Assembly: GCA_002724185.1 (NCBI GenBank)
Contig: PBOB01000048.1
Coordinates: forward strand, 1-49,892
From: Acidiferrobacteraceae bacterium
GTDB lineage: Bacteria > Pseudomonadota > Gammaproteobacteria > Arenicellales > UBA868
Reading direction: 5' to 3'
DNA length: 49,892 nucleotides
Both the position numbers and the translations under genes were made by a program. The notes under the pieces were generated by a model that saw only the letters and a list, made by a program, of their open reading frames with translations, was not told where the DNA came from and ran no database searches. Shown here one piece after another: positions 28,783-37,535 of this stretch. Every line of letters starts with the position of its first letter. The stretch's first letter is position 1.

Positions 28783-29535
28783 ATGACTGGCCCCAAGATT
28801 CTTATATTAAACCCCAATGGCACTGATATTTATGATGAAGCAACCCGCGAAGTAGCAATACCTGCAGTGTCTCCCGACACGGTTGTAGAAATTAGAAATC
28901 TAGAAGGTAGCGTTCCAAGAACAGCATTTCTTCCAGCAACCTCAGTTCTCATTAATCCATTGCTTACAGCAGTCGTAAATGCTGAACAGGAAGGATTCGA
29001 CGCAATAGTAATAGCTTGCTGTGATGATCCCGGCCTGCAAGAAGCCAAAGAGCTGGTATCAATTCCTGTAACAGGGCCAATGGAAGCTGCTGCTTTTACA
29101 GCCGCACCGCTGGGTCGACTAGCTGTCATAGCGCCCCGAATTGAATCGGGAGAAAATGAAAATCTACCGACAAACTCTAATTGGGTGCGTCGACATATAC
29201 ACCGATATGGCATGAATTATAATTTTGCTGGAGTCCGACATGCACCATGCCCACATCCACCGAAAGAAGAAACAGACCGCTTGCTTGATCAGGACATTGC
29301 ACAACTTTGTAACATTGTCCGAAATGGAATGGCCAATGCGCTCGACGAAACTGGAATAAGGCAAGCGCAACTCGCATGTGACGAAGATGATGCTGATGTG
29401 CTGTTTTTTGCATGCACGATCTGGAGCGGTCTCTTGGGTCCGGTCCAGGAAAATGTGTCTGCAACCGTTCTAGATCCTGTAGCGACGCCCGTGAGATTCG
29501 CTGAAATGCTAGCACGTAACGCAATGCAACAATGA
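28783..29535 (+). CDS. Asp/Glu/hydantoin racemase family protein
   Basis: A 250-residue member with both catalytic cysteines of the family: Cys79 (or Cys80) in IACCDDPG and Cys211 in FFACTIWSG. The N-terminus PKILILNPNGT is typical of hydantoin racemases. A cysteine/histidine-rich stretch HAPCPHPP near 153-160 is unusual. It follows hyuB by 120 bases and precedes the ABC importer, so it is the natural candidate to racemise a 5-substituted hydantoin or the product amino acid. AAGAGG upstream supports the ATG. Confidence 0.9.
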   Translation: MTGPKILILNPNGTDIYDEATREVAIPAVSPDTVVEIRNLEGSVPRTAFLPATSVLINPLLTAVVNAEQEGFDAIVIACCDDPGLQEAKELVSIPVTGPMEAAAFTAAPLGRLAVIAPRIESGENENLPTNSNWVRRHIHRYGMNYNFAGVRHAPCPHPPKEETDRLLDQDIAQLCNIVRNGMANALDETGIRQAQLACDEDDADVLFFACTIWSGLLGPVQENVSATVLDPVATPVRFAEMLARNAMQQ

Positions 29536-29570
29536 TCTTATTGATATTTATAGGTATCTGTAATTTTTAG

Positions 29571-29600
29571 TTGACAAAATCATTGGGATTAACGTAAATA
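29571..29600 (+). promoter_or_regulatory. Candidate sigma70-type promoter for the importer operon
   Basis: A perfect TTGACA at 29571-29576 is followed after 18 bases by TAAATA at 29595-29600. It lies between the racemase and binding-protein genes and about 110 bases before the ATG at 29687. The spacer is one base over optimal and the -10 is imperfect. A small hairpin follows in the leader. Confidence 0.4.
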
Positions 29601-29686
29601 CAGGATATCCACGAGGTCTTTTGAGGCCACCACAGCACTGTGGAAGTGGGCTTTATTTATCATATCTATGATGGAGGATAAAATCG

Positions 29687-31252
29687 ATGCGATCTAAACT
29701 ATCAGCGATTATCGTCGCCTTGGTAGCAACGCTGGCCTTTCAAACGCCAACGCAAGCTCGTGATTTAGTGGTTGGGATTGGAGGAGACATCGAGACGTTC
29801 GATGTATGTTGTGCCAACTTTATACAATCACATCATGCGCTTTATGCTGTCTATGAGCCCCCTGTAATCTATCCAACGATTGAAGTAGCAGGCGGCGCCC
29901 TAGTTGGTGATCCTGCTGGCGTTGTCGGAACAGTCTTTGAGTCGTGGGAAGCATCTGACGACGGACTAGCTTACACAATCAAGATCCGAAAGGGATTAAC
30001 TCTGCAAAACGGAACCCCAATCAATGCTGAATTGGTGCGTTATACAATCGATAGAAACTTGAACACCCCTGGTGGTGGTGCATGGCTGCTAAAGAATATC
30101 GCTTTTGTCACTAAGCCTCCTGAAGTGGTCGACGAATACACCATACGATTGGTAGGAGATGCAGCGAGCCCCATGATCATGAGTCAGTTTTACATGACAA
30201 GTTCTGCGATGCTTGATCCAGCAATTGTTCAGGAACATGCCACCGACGAAGACCCTTGGGCTAATGAATGGATGACCCGCAACGTCGCGGGAGGAAGCGG
30301 TCCGTATAAAATCGTCAGTCATATCCCAGATCAAGAAATAGTTTTCGAAGCCTGGGATGGGTATCATAGTGGGAAAGCCCCGATCGACCGCATGGTATGG
30401 AAAATCATACCATCCGCGGCGCAACGCGCTTTGCTGCTTCGAAGTGGTGATATCGATATTGCAGAAGGCCTAGGTGAAGAAGAAATTAAATCTCTCGAAG
30501 GAGCAAGTGGTGTTCAGATCGTAAAAGCTCCATCTGGCAACCAAGTCTACTTTGGCATGAATAATTCGATTGCGCCTTTTAACGACGTGCTTGTACGACG
30601 AGCAGTATCCTACGCTATCAATTATGATGACATTTTGCAAAATGTGTACAACGGAGATGCTGGACGACTTTGGGGACCACTCTCGGAGACTTCAGGAATG
30701 TCACTAGGTGAAAGCGCCGGATACAAACAAGATGTCGCTAAAGCAAAAGAATTGTTGGCCTCTAGCAGTTATGGTGGAGAAACGGTAACCATCTCGATCG
30801 ACTCCGCAAAAGCAGACCGTGAACTGATTGCGGTGAGAGTACAAGCAGCTCTTCGTGATATCGGCCTAAATGCCGAGATTGAACGCGTAACGCCTGCGGT
30901 CTATTCTGAGAGAAAAGTTGCAAAGCAGCTTCAGTCAACTGTCGATTCTATGTTGGCATGGATTGATGACCCCAACTACTCTCTGTCTCTGGTGCTCCAG
31001 TGCGGTGTTTATGGAAACTACATGGACTACTGTAATGAAGAAGTAGATGACATCATTAAGGCTGGCTGGGGAGAATCAGATCCTGACAAACGCCGAGCAA
31101 TGTTTGACCGCGCTCAAGAGTTAATCATTGCAGATGCCCCATGGGCCTTCTTGGCGCAACCTGACTTCAAGTTAGCAATGAGCTCAGATCTGGGTGGTTA
31201 TGTTCATTACGCGAATGAGATACCCAGATATCACAATTACCATTGGAAGTAG
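29687..31252 (+). CDS. Peptide/nickel-type ABC transporter, substrate-binding protein (module A)
   Basis: A 521-residue periplasmic binding protein of the SBP_bac_5 family. The Sec signal peptide probably ends after Ala24. LTLQNGTPINAELVRYTIDRNL (about 110-130) and the LRSGDIDIAEGLG segment are typical. A late AAAKELLASSSYGG-type stretch and the DDPNYSLSLVLQCGVYGNYMDYCNEEVDDII region, with paired cysteines, complete the fold. GGAGG upstream fixes the ATG. It is followed by a hairpin and then by the two permeases and two ATPases, and probably captures the substrate for the hyuAB enzyme. The ligand is unknown. Confidence 0.94.
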   Translation: MRSKLSAIIVALVATLAFQTPTQARDLVVGIGGDIETFDVCCANFIQSHHALYAVYEPPVIYPTIEVAGGALVGDPAGVVGTVFESWEASDDGLAYTIKIRKGLTLQNGTPINAELVRYTIDRNLNTPGGGAWLLKNIAFVTKPPEVVDEYTIRLVGDAASPMIMSQFYMTSSAMLDPAIVQEHATDEDPWANEWMTRNVAGGSGPYKIVSHIPDQEIVFEAWDGYHSGKAPIDRMVWKIIPSAAQRALLLRSGDIDIAEGLGEEEIKSLEGASGVQIVKAPSGNQVYFGMNNSIAPFNDVLVRRAVSYAINYDDILQNVYNGDAGRLWGPLSETSGMSLGESAGYKQDVAKAKELLASSSYGGETVTISIDSAKADRELIAVRVQAALRDIGLNAEIERVTPAVYSERKVAKQLQSTVDSMLAWIDDPNYSLSLVLQCGVYGNYMDYCNEEVDDIIKAGWGESDPDKRRAMFDRAQELIIADAPWAFLAQPDFKLAMSSDLGGYVHYANEIPRYHNYHWK

Positions 31253-31289
31253 AGGATACTTAAGTCAGTATTTGGGTGTTCCAAGAATT

Positions 31290-31319
31290 GGCGGGCATTG
31301 CCTTAGGGTAATGTCCGCC
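31290..31319 (+). other. Intergenic hairpin between binding-protein and permease genes (module A)
   Basis: A 10-bp stem with one G-U pair (GGCGGGCATT 31290-31299 with AATGTCCGCC 31310-31319), a 10-base loop and a weak TAACTTTT tail. It could be a leaky terminator or an RNA-stabilising end that sets binding-protein expression above that of the permeases. A matching structure is present in module B. Confidence 0.7.
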
Positions 31320-31343
31320 TAACTTTTAGCCGAAGGTGTTTCA

Positions 31344-32351
31344 GTGCGAATTCTTGCATACATTGGTCAACGGCTAGTTCTACTAATTGTGGCCCTTTTA
31401 GGTGTCTCAATTATCACCTTTGTTGTAACTCGCGTTCTGCCTGGTAATCCAGCTTATCTGATCGTAGGTGTCCAAGCTGATTATTCGACTGTTGCAGCTG
31501 TGATCGAAAAACTCGGACTCGACAAGCCCATTCCTGAACAATACTTTTTGTACATGAAGCAGCTCTTCGCCGGCGACCTTGGTTCGAGCTGGCGCACTGG
31601 AAATCCGGTCACTTACGACCTCAAATCTCGATGGCCAGCAACGATAGAGTTAGCTACCATAGCTATGCTGCTCGCTATTTCTTGGGCCATACCACTTGGA
31701 CTGGTCTCAGCCCTAAAAAAACGCTCAATAACAGACCGTCTAGCGAAAATCCTTTCAGGTCTTGGAGTGTCTATACCGGAATTCTGGCTGGCAACACTAC
31801 TTATTCTTGTCTTCTTTGCAATCTTCCATATTGCTCCCGCACCAATCGGCCGAATAAGTCGAGCATCTCCCCCAGATCTCATTACTGGAATGTATCTCAT
31901 CGACTCTATCTTGACCGGTAATATGACCGCTCTTAAAGCTTCAGCAAAGCAAATTATTCTTCCAGCAGTTACTCTTGCCTTTGTTATTGGAGCACCCCTC
32001 CTCAGGGTAACTCGTGCATTCATGAATGAAGTTCTAGAGTCACAGTACATTCGTTCAGCCAGAGCAATGGGAATACCAAAGCAATCGCTTATCTTCCGGC
32101 ACGCATTACCTAACGTACTTTTACCCGTAACAACTATGATCGCAGTTTTGTATGGATACCTTTTGGGAGGAACTGTACTTGTTGAGTACGTGTTCGCTTG
32201 GCCGGGGATGGGTAAATATGCTATTGATTCAATTAATTCCTCAGATTATGCCCCCGTTATGGCTGTTGTCCTTTTAAGCGCTCTAAGCTATCTGATCATC
32301 TATCTGTTAACCGACTTGTTACATTTCTTCATCGATCCAAGAACTCGTTAG
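31344..32351 (+). CDS. Peptide-type ABC transporter, DppB-like permease (module A)
   Basis: A 335-residue DppB/OppB family inner-membrane permease. The N-terminus RILAYIGQRLVLLIVALLGVSIITFVVTRVLPGNP is characteristic. The EAA-loop region ESQYIRSARAMGIPKQSLIFRHALPN docks to the ATPase, and VLVEYVFAWPGMGKYAIDSI is a late signature. It starts with GTG, with a weak GAAGG a few bases upstream. Two bases separate its stop codon from the next ATG. It is one of two DppB-like paralogues in the window. Confidence 0.94.
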   Translation: MRILAYIGQRLVLLIVALLGVSIITFVVTRVLPGNPAYLIVGVQADYSTVAAVIEKLGLDKPIPEQYFLYMKQLFAGDLGSSWRTGNPVTYDLKSRWPATIELATIAMLLAISWAIPLGLVSALKKRSITDRLAKILSGLGVSIPEFWLATLLILVFFAIFHIAPAPIGRISRASPPDLITGMYLIDSILTGNMTALKASAKQIILPAVTLAFVIGAPLLRVTRAFMNEVLESQYIRSARAMGIPKQSLIFRHALPNVLLPVTTMIAVLYGYLLGGTVLVEYVFAWPGMGKYAIDSINSSDYAPVMAVVLLSALSYLIIYLLTDLLHFFIDPRTR

Positions 32352-32353
32352 CC

Positions 32354-33208
32354 ATGCTTCAAGATCAACTTAATCGCGATGCCAAAAAGAGTCTCACGCA
32401 TAATATGAAGTGGTGGCTTATCAAAATCCTGTACACGCCATGCTATCTTGCGCTGGCGATCATTTTCTTGATCGCATTGATTGGGCCGTGGTTTGTTGGC
32501 GATCCGCTAGCCCTCAGTGTTGGTCCACGTCTAACTGCCCCTACTCTGGCTTCACCTTTTGGAACTGATCAATATGGCATGGATATACTGTCCCGTGTAG
32601 TTAACGGAGCTCGAATAGACTTGTTAGCAGGTCTATCAGCAGCCATGTTGGCAGCATCGATCGGGATGCCGCTTGGTGCTTTTGCCGCATATCGGGGTGG
32701 AGTCTGGGATCAGGTGATGTTGAGAACATCAGAATCGTTTCAGGCCTTTCCTGTTCTTATACTCGCTATGGGAGCCATAGCAGCACTTGGATCAAGTATG
32801 CTGAATATGATTATGGTCATAGCGCTGGTTAATGTTCCTGTATATATAAGATTAACCCGAAGCGCGGTGCTCCCCCTCAGAGATAAAGACTTTGTTCTCG
32901 CAGCCCGATGTGCGGGACTTACTGACTGGAAAATATTAAGGCGGCATATCTTACCCAACGTGGCTCCAGTCATCATTGCACAGTTTTCAGTTAATTGCGC
33001 ATGGGCCATTCAAATTCTTGCTGCCCTAAGTTTCGTTGGTCTTGGAGTTAAACTGCCAACTCCTGAGTGGGGTGCCATGGTTCGTGGAGGATCTGATTAC
33101 ATCTTATATGGACAGTGGTGGGTTTCAGTATTTCCAGGCCTCGCAATTCTACTTACGGTACTAACGCTTAATCAGGTTGCAGATCGTATCGGACAAATTA
33201 GAAGGTAA
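32354..33208 (+). CDS. Peptide-type ABC transporter, DppC-like permease (module A)
   Basis: A 284-residue DppC/OppC family permease. It has LASPFGTDQYGMDILSRVVNGARIDL after the first helix, the EAA-like loop AARCAGLTDWKILRRHILPNV and LSFVGLGVKLPTPEWGAMVRGG near the C-terminus. It is tightly packed after the DppB-like gene and 23 bases before the first ATPase. It forms the heterodimeric channel with the DppB-like protein. Confidence 0.94.
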   Translation: MLQDQLNRDAKKSLTHNMKWWLIKILYTPCYLALAIIFLIALIGPWFVGDPLALSVGPRLTAPTLASPFGTDQYGMDILSRVVNGARIDLLAGLSAAMLAASIGMPLGAFAAYRGGVWDQVMLRTSESFQAFPVLILAMGAIAALGSSMLNMIMVIALVNVPVYIRLTRSAVLPLRDKDFVLAARCAGLTDWKILRRHILPNVAPVIIAQFSVNCAWAIQILAALSFVGLGVKLPTPEWGAMVRGGSDYILYGQWWVSVFPGLAILLTVLTLNQVADRIGQIRR

Positions 33209-33231
33209 TAAACTGAGTTAAGAAACACTGT

Positions 33232-34191
33232 ATGAGCAATACTTCACCATTAATTCAAATAGATAATCTCTCAGCTCGTATAAGGAATGAAGATCAGACG
33301 CTCTTCCCCTTGCAGGGTGTATCTTTTTCGATAGAGCGTAATGTGCGTATGGCTCTAGTTGGGGAATCTGGATCCGGGAAAAGCCTAACAGCTAGCGCTA
33401 TTCTTGGAATGCTTCCCACGGGCAGTCAAATCACAGACGGGACAATAATAATGAATGAACGCAACCTTGCCCTGATATCCGAAAAAGAATTTCAAAAAAT
33501 CCGAGGCAAGGAAATTTCAATCGTTTTTCAGAATCCCAAGGCGTCGCTTAATCCGGTTCGCACCGTCGGCTCCCAGATCGCTGAAGTTCTGCGCGTACAT
33601 GAAAGAATCAACCAAAAACAAAGCCATGATAAAGCAATTCAACTATTAGAATCCCTAGGACTGCCTGATCCTAAGAAGCGAGCTCGAGACTACCCTCACC
33701 AATATTCGGGGGGAATGGCTCAAAGGGCGGCCCTTGCAATGGCGATGGCCTGTCAACCATCGCTGTTAATTGCTGATGAACCAACAAGTGGGCTCGATGC
33801 AACCCTCCAACAACAAGTTCTAGATCTGCTAACGCAACAAGTCCAACACCAGAAATCTTCCCTACTTCTAATCACTCATGATATTAGTGTAGTAGGTGCA
33901 ACCTGCGAACAAGTGGCGGTAATGTATGGAGGTCGTATCATGGAGGTTGGACCAACAGAACTTATCCTGCGTCGGCCAATGAACCCCTATACAGAAAAAC
34001 TAATTGAGTCTTTTAGTCGGTCACAGGATGGGAAAATGACATCTATTCCGGGCACGGTTCGGCCCCCGACAACGGAGTTAAAAGGATGCCCGTTTGCAGA
34101 TAGATGTCATATGGCAAACAAACAGTGTCATACTCATCTGCCTGAACTAGCTCCGAAGGGTGATCGATTGATTGCCTGCATCAACGTATGA
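33232..34191 (+). CDS. Peptide-type ABC transporter, DppD-like ATPase (module A)
   Basis: A 319-residue ABC ATPase. Walker A is GESGSGKSLTA, the Q-loop is IVFQNPKASLNP, the signature is YSGGMAQRAALAMAMA, Walker B is LLIADEPTSGLDAT and the switch is ITHDISVV. The C-terminal oligopeptide-transport extension carries four cysteines (GCPFADRC, KQC, IAC), the arrangement that binds a [4Fe-4S] cluster in some homologues. Its stop overlaps the start of the next ATPase gene by four bases (ATGA). Confidence 0.94.
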   Translation: MSNTSPLIQIDNLSARIRNEDQTLFPLQGVSFSIERNVRMALVGESGSGKSLTASAILGMLPTGSQITDGTIIMNERNLALISEKEFQKIRGKEISIVFQNPKASLNPVRTVGSQIAEVLRVHERINQKQSHDKAIQLLESLGLPDPKKRARDYPHQYSGGMAQRAALAMAMACQPSLLIADEPTSGLDATLQQQVLDLLTQQVQHQKSSLLLITHDISVVGATCEQVAVMYGGRIMEVGPTELILRRPMNPYTEKLIESFSRSQDGKMTSIPGTVRPPTTELKGCPFADRCHMANKQCHTHLPELAPKGDRLIACINV

Positions 34192-35204
34192 CTAACCAAA
34201 CAACAACACACGGTGATGCTGCCTTGCTTCAGGTTAACGGGTTAGTCAAAGAATTTGAGATTAAGGATGCTGCTCTCAGGAGTCGCACGCTCCGCGCAGT
34301 CGATGGTGTTGATTTTGTCGTACGTAAAAAAGAGACCTTTGCTATCGTTGGAGAATCTGGATCAGGTAAATCAACAATTGGTCGCGTCCTGCTTGGTCTC
34401 GCTGAGAAATCAAGTGGTGACATATTATTCGACTCAAAACCACTTTCTATTAAAGATCGGTCTCAGTTTAGACATATTCGCAAACGACTGCAAATCGTAT
34501 TTCAGGACCCTGTAGCAGCGTTTGATCCTAGAATCTCAATTGGCAAAAGCCTAATGGAGTTCCTTGAGCTCAGAGATGATCTTGATCTACGAAAACGGCG
34601 GCAAAGAGCGGAGCACCTGATAAGCGAAGTTGGCCTTGTACCAGAGATGATCAATCGATTGCCCTCACAGATGAGTGGGGGGCAGTTGCAGAGGCTTAGC
34701 ATTGCGAGAGCATTAGCCAGTGAGCCTGAGTTAATTTTCTTAGATGAGCCTACTTCAGCCCTCGATGTATCTATTCGTGGACAAATAGTCAATCTATTAC
34801 TCGAGCGGCAAAAACAACACTCAGTCAGTTATCTTCTGGTCGCGCACGATCTCCGTGTCGTTGCGGTCATGGCTGACCAAGTCGCTGTCATGTATCTCGG
34901 ACAATTTGTAGAGGTTTCTGAAAAAGATCAACTATTTAGTCACCCCTTGCATCCCTACACCCGAGGCCTAATTGAGGCAGCCCATCTAGATGATCTGGGT
35001 TTAGGGCGCGAAACTGACACCGTTAAACTGAGTGGTGAATTGAGTGAAGATGACGCGAAGTCGATGGGCTGCAGGCTGGCCCCAAGATGTCCTTTTGCAG
35101 AATCCAAGTGCAGCAAACCACAAGAGTTAGTTGAACTCAAGCCAGGACAATTTGTACGTTGTTGGAAAGCGCTAAGTATAGAAGGAGTTCCTGGACACAA
35201 ATAA
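34188..35204 (+). CDS. Peptide-type ABC transporter, DppF-like ATPase (module A)
   Basis: A 338-residue ABC ATPase. It has Walker A GESGSGKSTIGR, the Q-loop IVFQDPVAAFDPR, the signature MSGGQLQRLSIARALA, Walker [15 protein letters not shown], the switch VAHDLRVV, and the C-terminal cysteine set (GCRLAPRCPFAESKC, then RC). It partners the DppD-like ATPase and is translationally coupled to it by a four-base overlap. It is the last gene of the plus-strand importer; 121 bases separate it from the luciferase-like gene. Confidence 0.94.
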   Translation: MTNQTTTHGDAALLQVNGLVKEFEIKDAALRSRTLRAVDGVDFVVRKKETFAIVGESGSGKSTIGRVLLGLAEKSSGDILFDSKPLSIKDRSQFRHIRKRLQIVFQDPVAAFDPRISIGKSLMEFLELRDDLDLRKRRQRAEHLISEVGLVPEMINRLPSQMSGGQLQRLSIARALASEPELIFLDEPTSALDVSIRGQIVNLLLERQKQHSVSYLLVAHDLRVVAVMADQVAVMYLGQFVEVSEKDQLFSHPLHPYTRGLIEAAHLDDLGLGRETDTVKLSGELSEDDAKSMGCRLAPRCPFAESKCSKPQELVELKPGQFVRCWKALSIEGVPGHK

Positions 35205-35218
35205 CATATCTGAGGCGC

Positions 35219-35247
35219 ATGATCGAAAGGAATACATTAGTTATAAT
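35219..35247 (+). promoter_or_regulatory. Weak promoter candidate upstream of the luciferase-like gene
   Basis: A perfect TATAAT at 35242-35247 stands 17 bases after ATGATC (35219-35224), a poor -35 match. It precedes the ATG at 35326 by about 80 bases. A second -10-like TATACT at 35300 is too close to the ribosome binding site to weigh much. Confidence 0.3.
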
Positions 35248-35325
35248 CTTTGACGCGTCAGAACAATGTAATGATTTATGTAGATATCATATTTTTACTT
35301 ATACTATTATGGAAGAGATTAAATT

Positions 35326-36210
35326 ATGAGTAACCTTAAGATTGGTGCCTATATGCCTAGCGCTGGTGACCTACCAGCACTTCATGGAATTCATAAACTA
35401 GCAACCCAGTTAGAAGATGCTGGATTCTCTTCGCTATGGGTGTCTGACCATGTCATTATGCCGGAAAGTATAAAAGCGGCATATCCTTTCGCAAAAGATA
35501 AGAAGGCAACTTGGGCGACGAATGTTCCCTGGTATGATGCCATGACTATTCTTGCTATGACAGCGACTGTTACAAAAAATGTTGAGCTGGGCACCGCTGT
35601 CCTCGTTTTGCCTCTACGCCAACCAATTGTATTTGCAAAACAAGCAGCAACTATAGACTCGCTTAGCGGTGGACGGCTAACTCTAGGTGTTGGTGCTGGC
35701 TGGCTTGAAGATGAATTTGACGCACTAAACGTTCCATTTAAAACTCGAGGAAAAAGGCTAGAGGAGTGGATTGAACTTAGTAGAAATATATGGACTGGTC
35801 AGCCAACGCCTTACAAGGGAAACCATTTCGATCTGCCTTCAGGAGTTCTATCCTACCCCTCCCCAGCACATGACATTGACTTTTTAATTGGTGGACATAG
35901 CAGACCTGCACTTAAGAGAGCAGGCACTCTAGGCAATGGATGGTTACCACATCAGTCCGGCCATTCAATGGATCCAAAAGCGCTCGAAGAACCAATTAAG
36001 AAAATGAATGAAGCCGCTATTAACATCGGTGATAACCCAAATGACCTAAGAGTTGTATTGAGGATTAATCAGTCAGCAAACTGTCTTACGCAAGTCGCTA
36101 ACAATCTTGATGCATTTGAAGCGGTAGGTGTCAACGACGTAGTAGTTGATGTTGATTGGACATCTGATGATGGACCACAACAAGCAGCGGATATACTTAT
36201 CCACAAATAG
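35326..36210 (+). CDS. Luciferase-like (LLM class, Rv2161c-type) flavin-dependent oxidoreductase
   Basis: A 294-residue TIM-barrel flavin enzyme. It has IGAYMPSAG at the start, SLWVSDHVIMPE, TKNVELGTAVLVLPLRQP and the hallmark LSGGRLTLGVGAGWLEDEFDALNVPF, the pattern of probable F420-dependent oxidoreductases of the Rv2161c group. Proteobacterial members may use FMN, and no F420 biosynthesis gene is seen here. GGAAGAG precedes the ATG. It stands at the end of module A and could act on an imported ring compound (RutA, a pyrimidine ring opener, is a distant relative), but that is only context. Confidence 0.9.
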   Translation: MSNLKIGAYMPSAGDLPALHGIHKLATQLEDAGFSSLWVSDHVIMPESIKAAYPFAKDKKATWATNVPWYDAMTILAMTATVTKNVELGTAVLVLPLRQPIVFAKQAATIDSLSGGRLTLGVGAGWLEDEFDALNVPFKTRGKRLEEWIELSRNIWTGQPTPYKGNHFDLPSGVLSYPSPAHDIDFLIGGHSRPALKRAGTLGNGWLPHQSGHSMDPKALEEPIKKMNEAAINIGDNPNDLRVVLRINQSANCLTQVANNLDAFEAVGVNDVVVDVDWTSDDGPQQAADILIHK

Positions 36211-36294
36211 ACCGCATAGCATTTAACCGGAGGGCCGACGGGGATATTCTAGTGATCGTAGCTAAGAGCTAGATTTTAAATGCAATTAAGCTAG

Positions 36295-37032
36295 CTATTC
36301 GTATTTAATTTTTAGATCTACAATGTGATTGAGATCTGAAGGTACAGGATACGCACGCTTACTATGGGCTATTCTAAGACGAACTAGCGTTTCAGCCATA
36401 AGAACAGAAGCCTGAACTGGACTAATAACTGGAACACCAAGTTCATCGCGTAAATGGCTTATCCCCTCAATACTACCATACCCTATAAGGCTATCAGCTC
36501 CATCCTGTTCAATTGCACGCCTTCCCTCAACCAGTAATCTCTCCAGGACCCCACTTTTTCTAGCAGCAAAATCAAGTGGGGACGCGTCAATTTTTCTAAC
36601 AGACGCAAGTTTATGTGCGAAGCCATACTTTTTTGCCAAATCTTCTAAAATGCCCTTACTTTCAGGAGAGCCCCCAATAAATGAGAATCTTCGGCCAACC
36701 AAGGAAGCATAGTGCATAGCTGCCTCTGCTTCACCAACTGCGGGTATCTGCAGCGCTTCCTTGGCCTCTGACACTCCCGGCTCATCCAGACAACCCAATA
36801 CTACAGCGTCATAACCAGCTCGCTCAGCCTTTATAGCCTCCTGAACCTGAAGCATCGCCACCAAACTAACGTGATAAGCCGAGTTTATTTCCTTTATTGG
36901 AGCTTGAGGCAAATCAACTTCGGTTATCTGTACATCGGAACTCTTTAAAGGCTCTAAGAGACCTTTCTGGATACTGCCCCATTCTTTTAGTGCATCACGC
37001 ACAGGCATAATCTTATAGAGTCGAATTGTCAT
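36295..37032 (-). CDS. Asp/Glu/hydantoin racemase-family protein lacking the second cysteine
   Basis: A 245-residue racemase-fold protein. The first catalytic cysteine is kept (Cys81 in VVLGCLDEPG). The second half site reads LIGYGSIEG (about 183-190), where family racemases have a cysteine; an ungapped comparison with the protein at 28783-29535 puts Gly186 opposite its Cys211. A one-cysteine protein is not expected to racemise by the two-base mechanism, so it may be a decarboxylase-, isomerase- or lyase-like relative. It is the last of four minus-strand genes after the hydroxyacyl dehydrogenase, M24 and SnoaL-like genes. Confidence 0.85.
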   Translation of the reverse strand: MTIRLYKIMPVRDALKEWGSIQKGLLEPLKSSDVQITEVDLPQAPIKEINSAYHVSLVAMLQVQEAIKAERAGYDAVVLGCLDEPGVSEAKEALQIPAVGEAEAAMHYASLVGRRFSFIGGSPESKGILEDLAKKYGFAHKLASVRKIDASPLDFAARKSGVLERLLVEGRRAIEQDGADSLIGYGSIEGISHLRDELGVPVISPVQASVLMAETLVRLRIAHSKRAYPVPSDLNHIVDLKIKYE

Positions 37033-37147
37033 GCTATGCCCTCTCGCGCCACCCTATACATTGTCAAGGAAAATAGATCTAAAGATCTCCGTACTCTCTT
37101 TTGACTGCCATTGCCGTAATTTCTGTTGTTATCCCGCTGCCGAATAA

Positions 37148-37531
37148 CTAATGCAGATCGGGAACCGCTCCCTGCGCCGGATCAGAGTAGTCTTCAACAC
37201 GATCAACTTTGCCATCGCTGCAATATATTCGAATCATGGCATATGTTTCCATTGCCCCTTTATTTTCTTTATACACACCACGAAAAACACATTGCTGTAT
37301 ATAACCACCAGAAATTAGAAATATATTACAATCTTCAATCTTAAACTCCGACATCTCATCAACCACCCATTTAGCTGATTCAAGCGCTTGCTTCCGTGTT
37401 CTCTCTATCTGATCATAGTTATGCCAAACAACAACATCGTCGCTATAAAGGTTGGTTATTGCATCTATATCCCTATCTTCAAAAGCTTTTTTTAGCTTTT
37501 CTGCCAACAGCAATATTTCCTCTTCTGACAT
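37148..37531 (-). CDS. SnoaL/NTF2-like small protein
   Basis: A 127-residue NTF2-like protein (SnoaL/DUF4440 style): MSEEEILLLAEKLKKAFEDRD helix, then LYSDDVVVWHNYD and a beta-rich remainder ending PAQGAVPDLH. The ATG at 37531 is chosen because AGGAG lies about eight bases upstream and it starts four bases after the M24 stop codon. The frame opens earlier (37627) but that would overlap the M24 gene widely. It belongs to the minus-strand operon with M24 and the racemase-like protein. Function unknown; the fold covers hydroxysteroid isomerase- and cyclase-like enzymes as well as binding proteins. Confidence 0.78.
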   Translation of the reverse strand: MSEEEILLLAEKLKKAFEDRDIDAITNLYSDDVVVWHNYDQIERTRKQALESAKWVVDEMSEFKIEDCNIFLISGGYIQQCVFRGVYKENKGAMETYAMIRIYCSDGKVDRVEDYSDPAQGAVPDLH

Positions 37532-37535
37532 ACGA

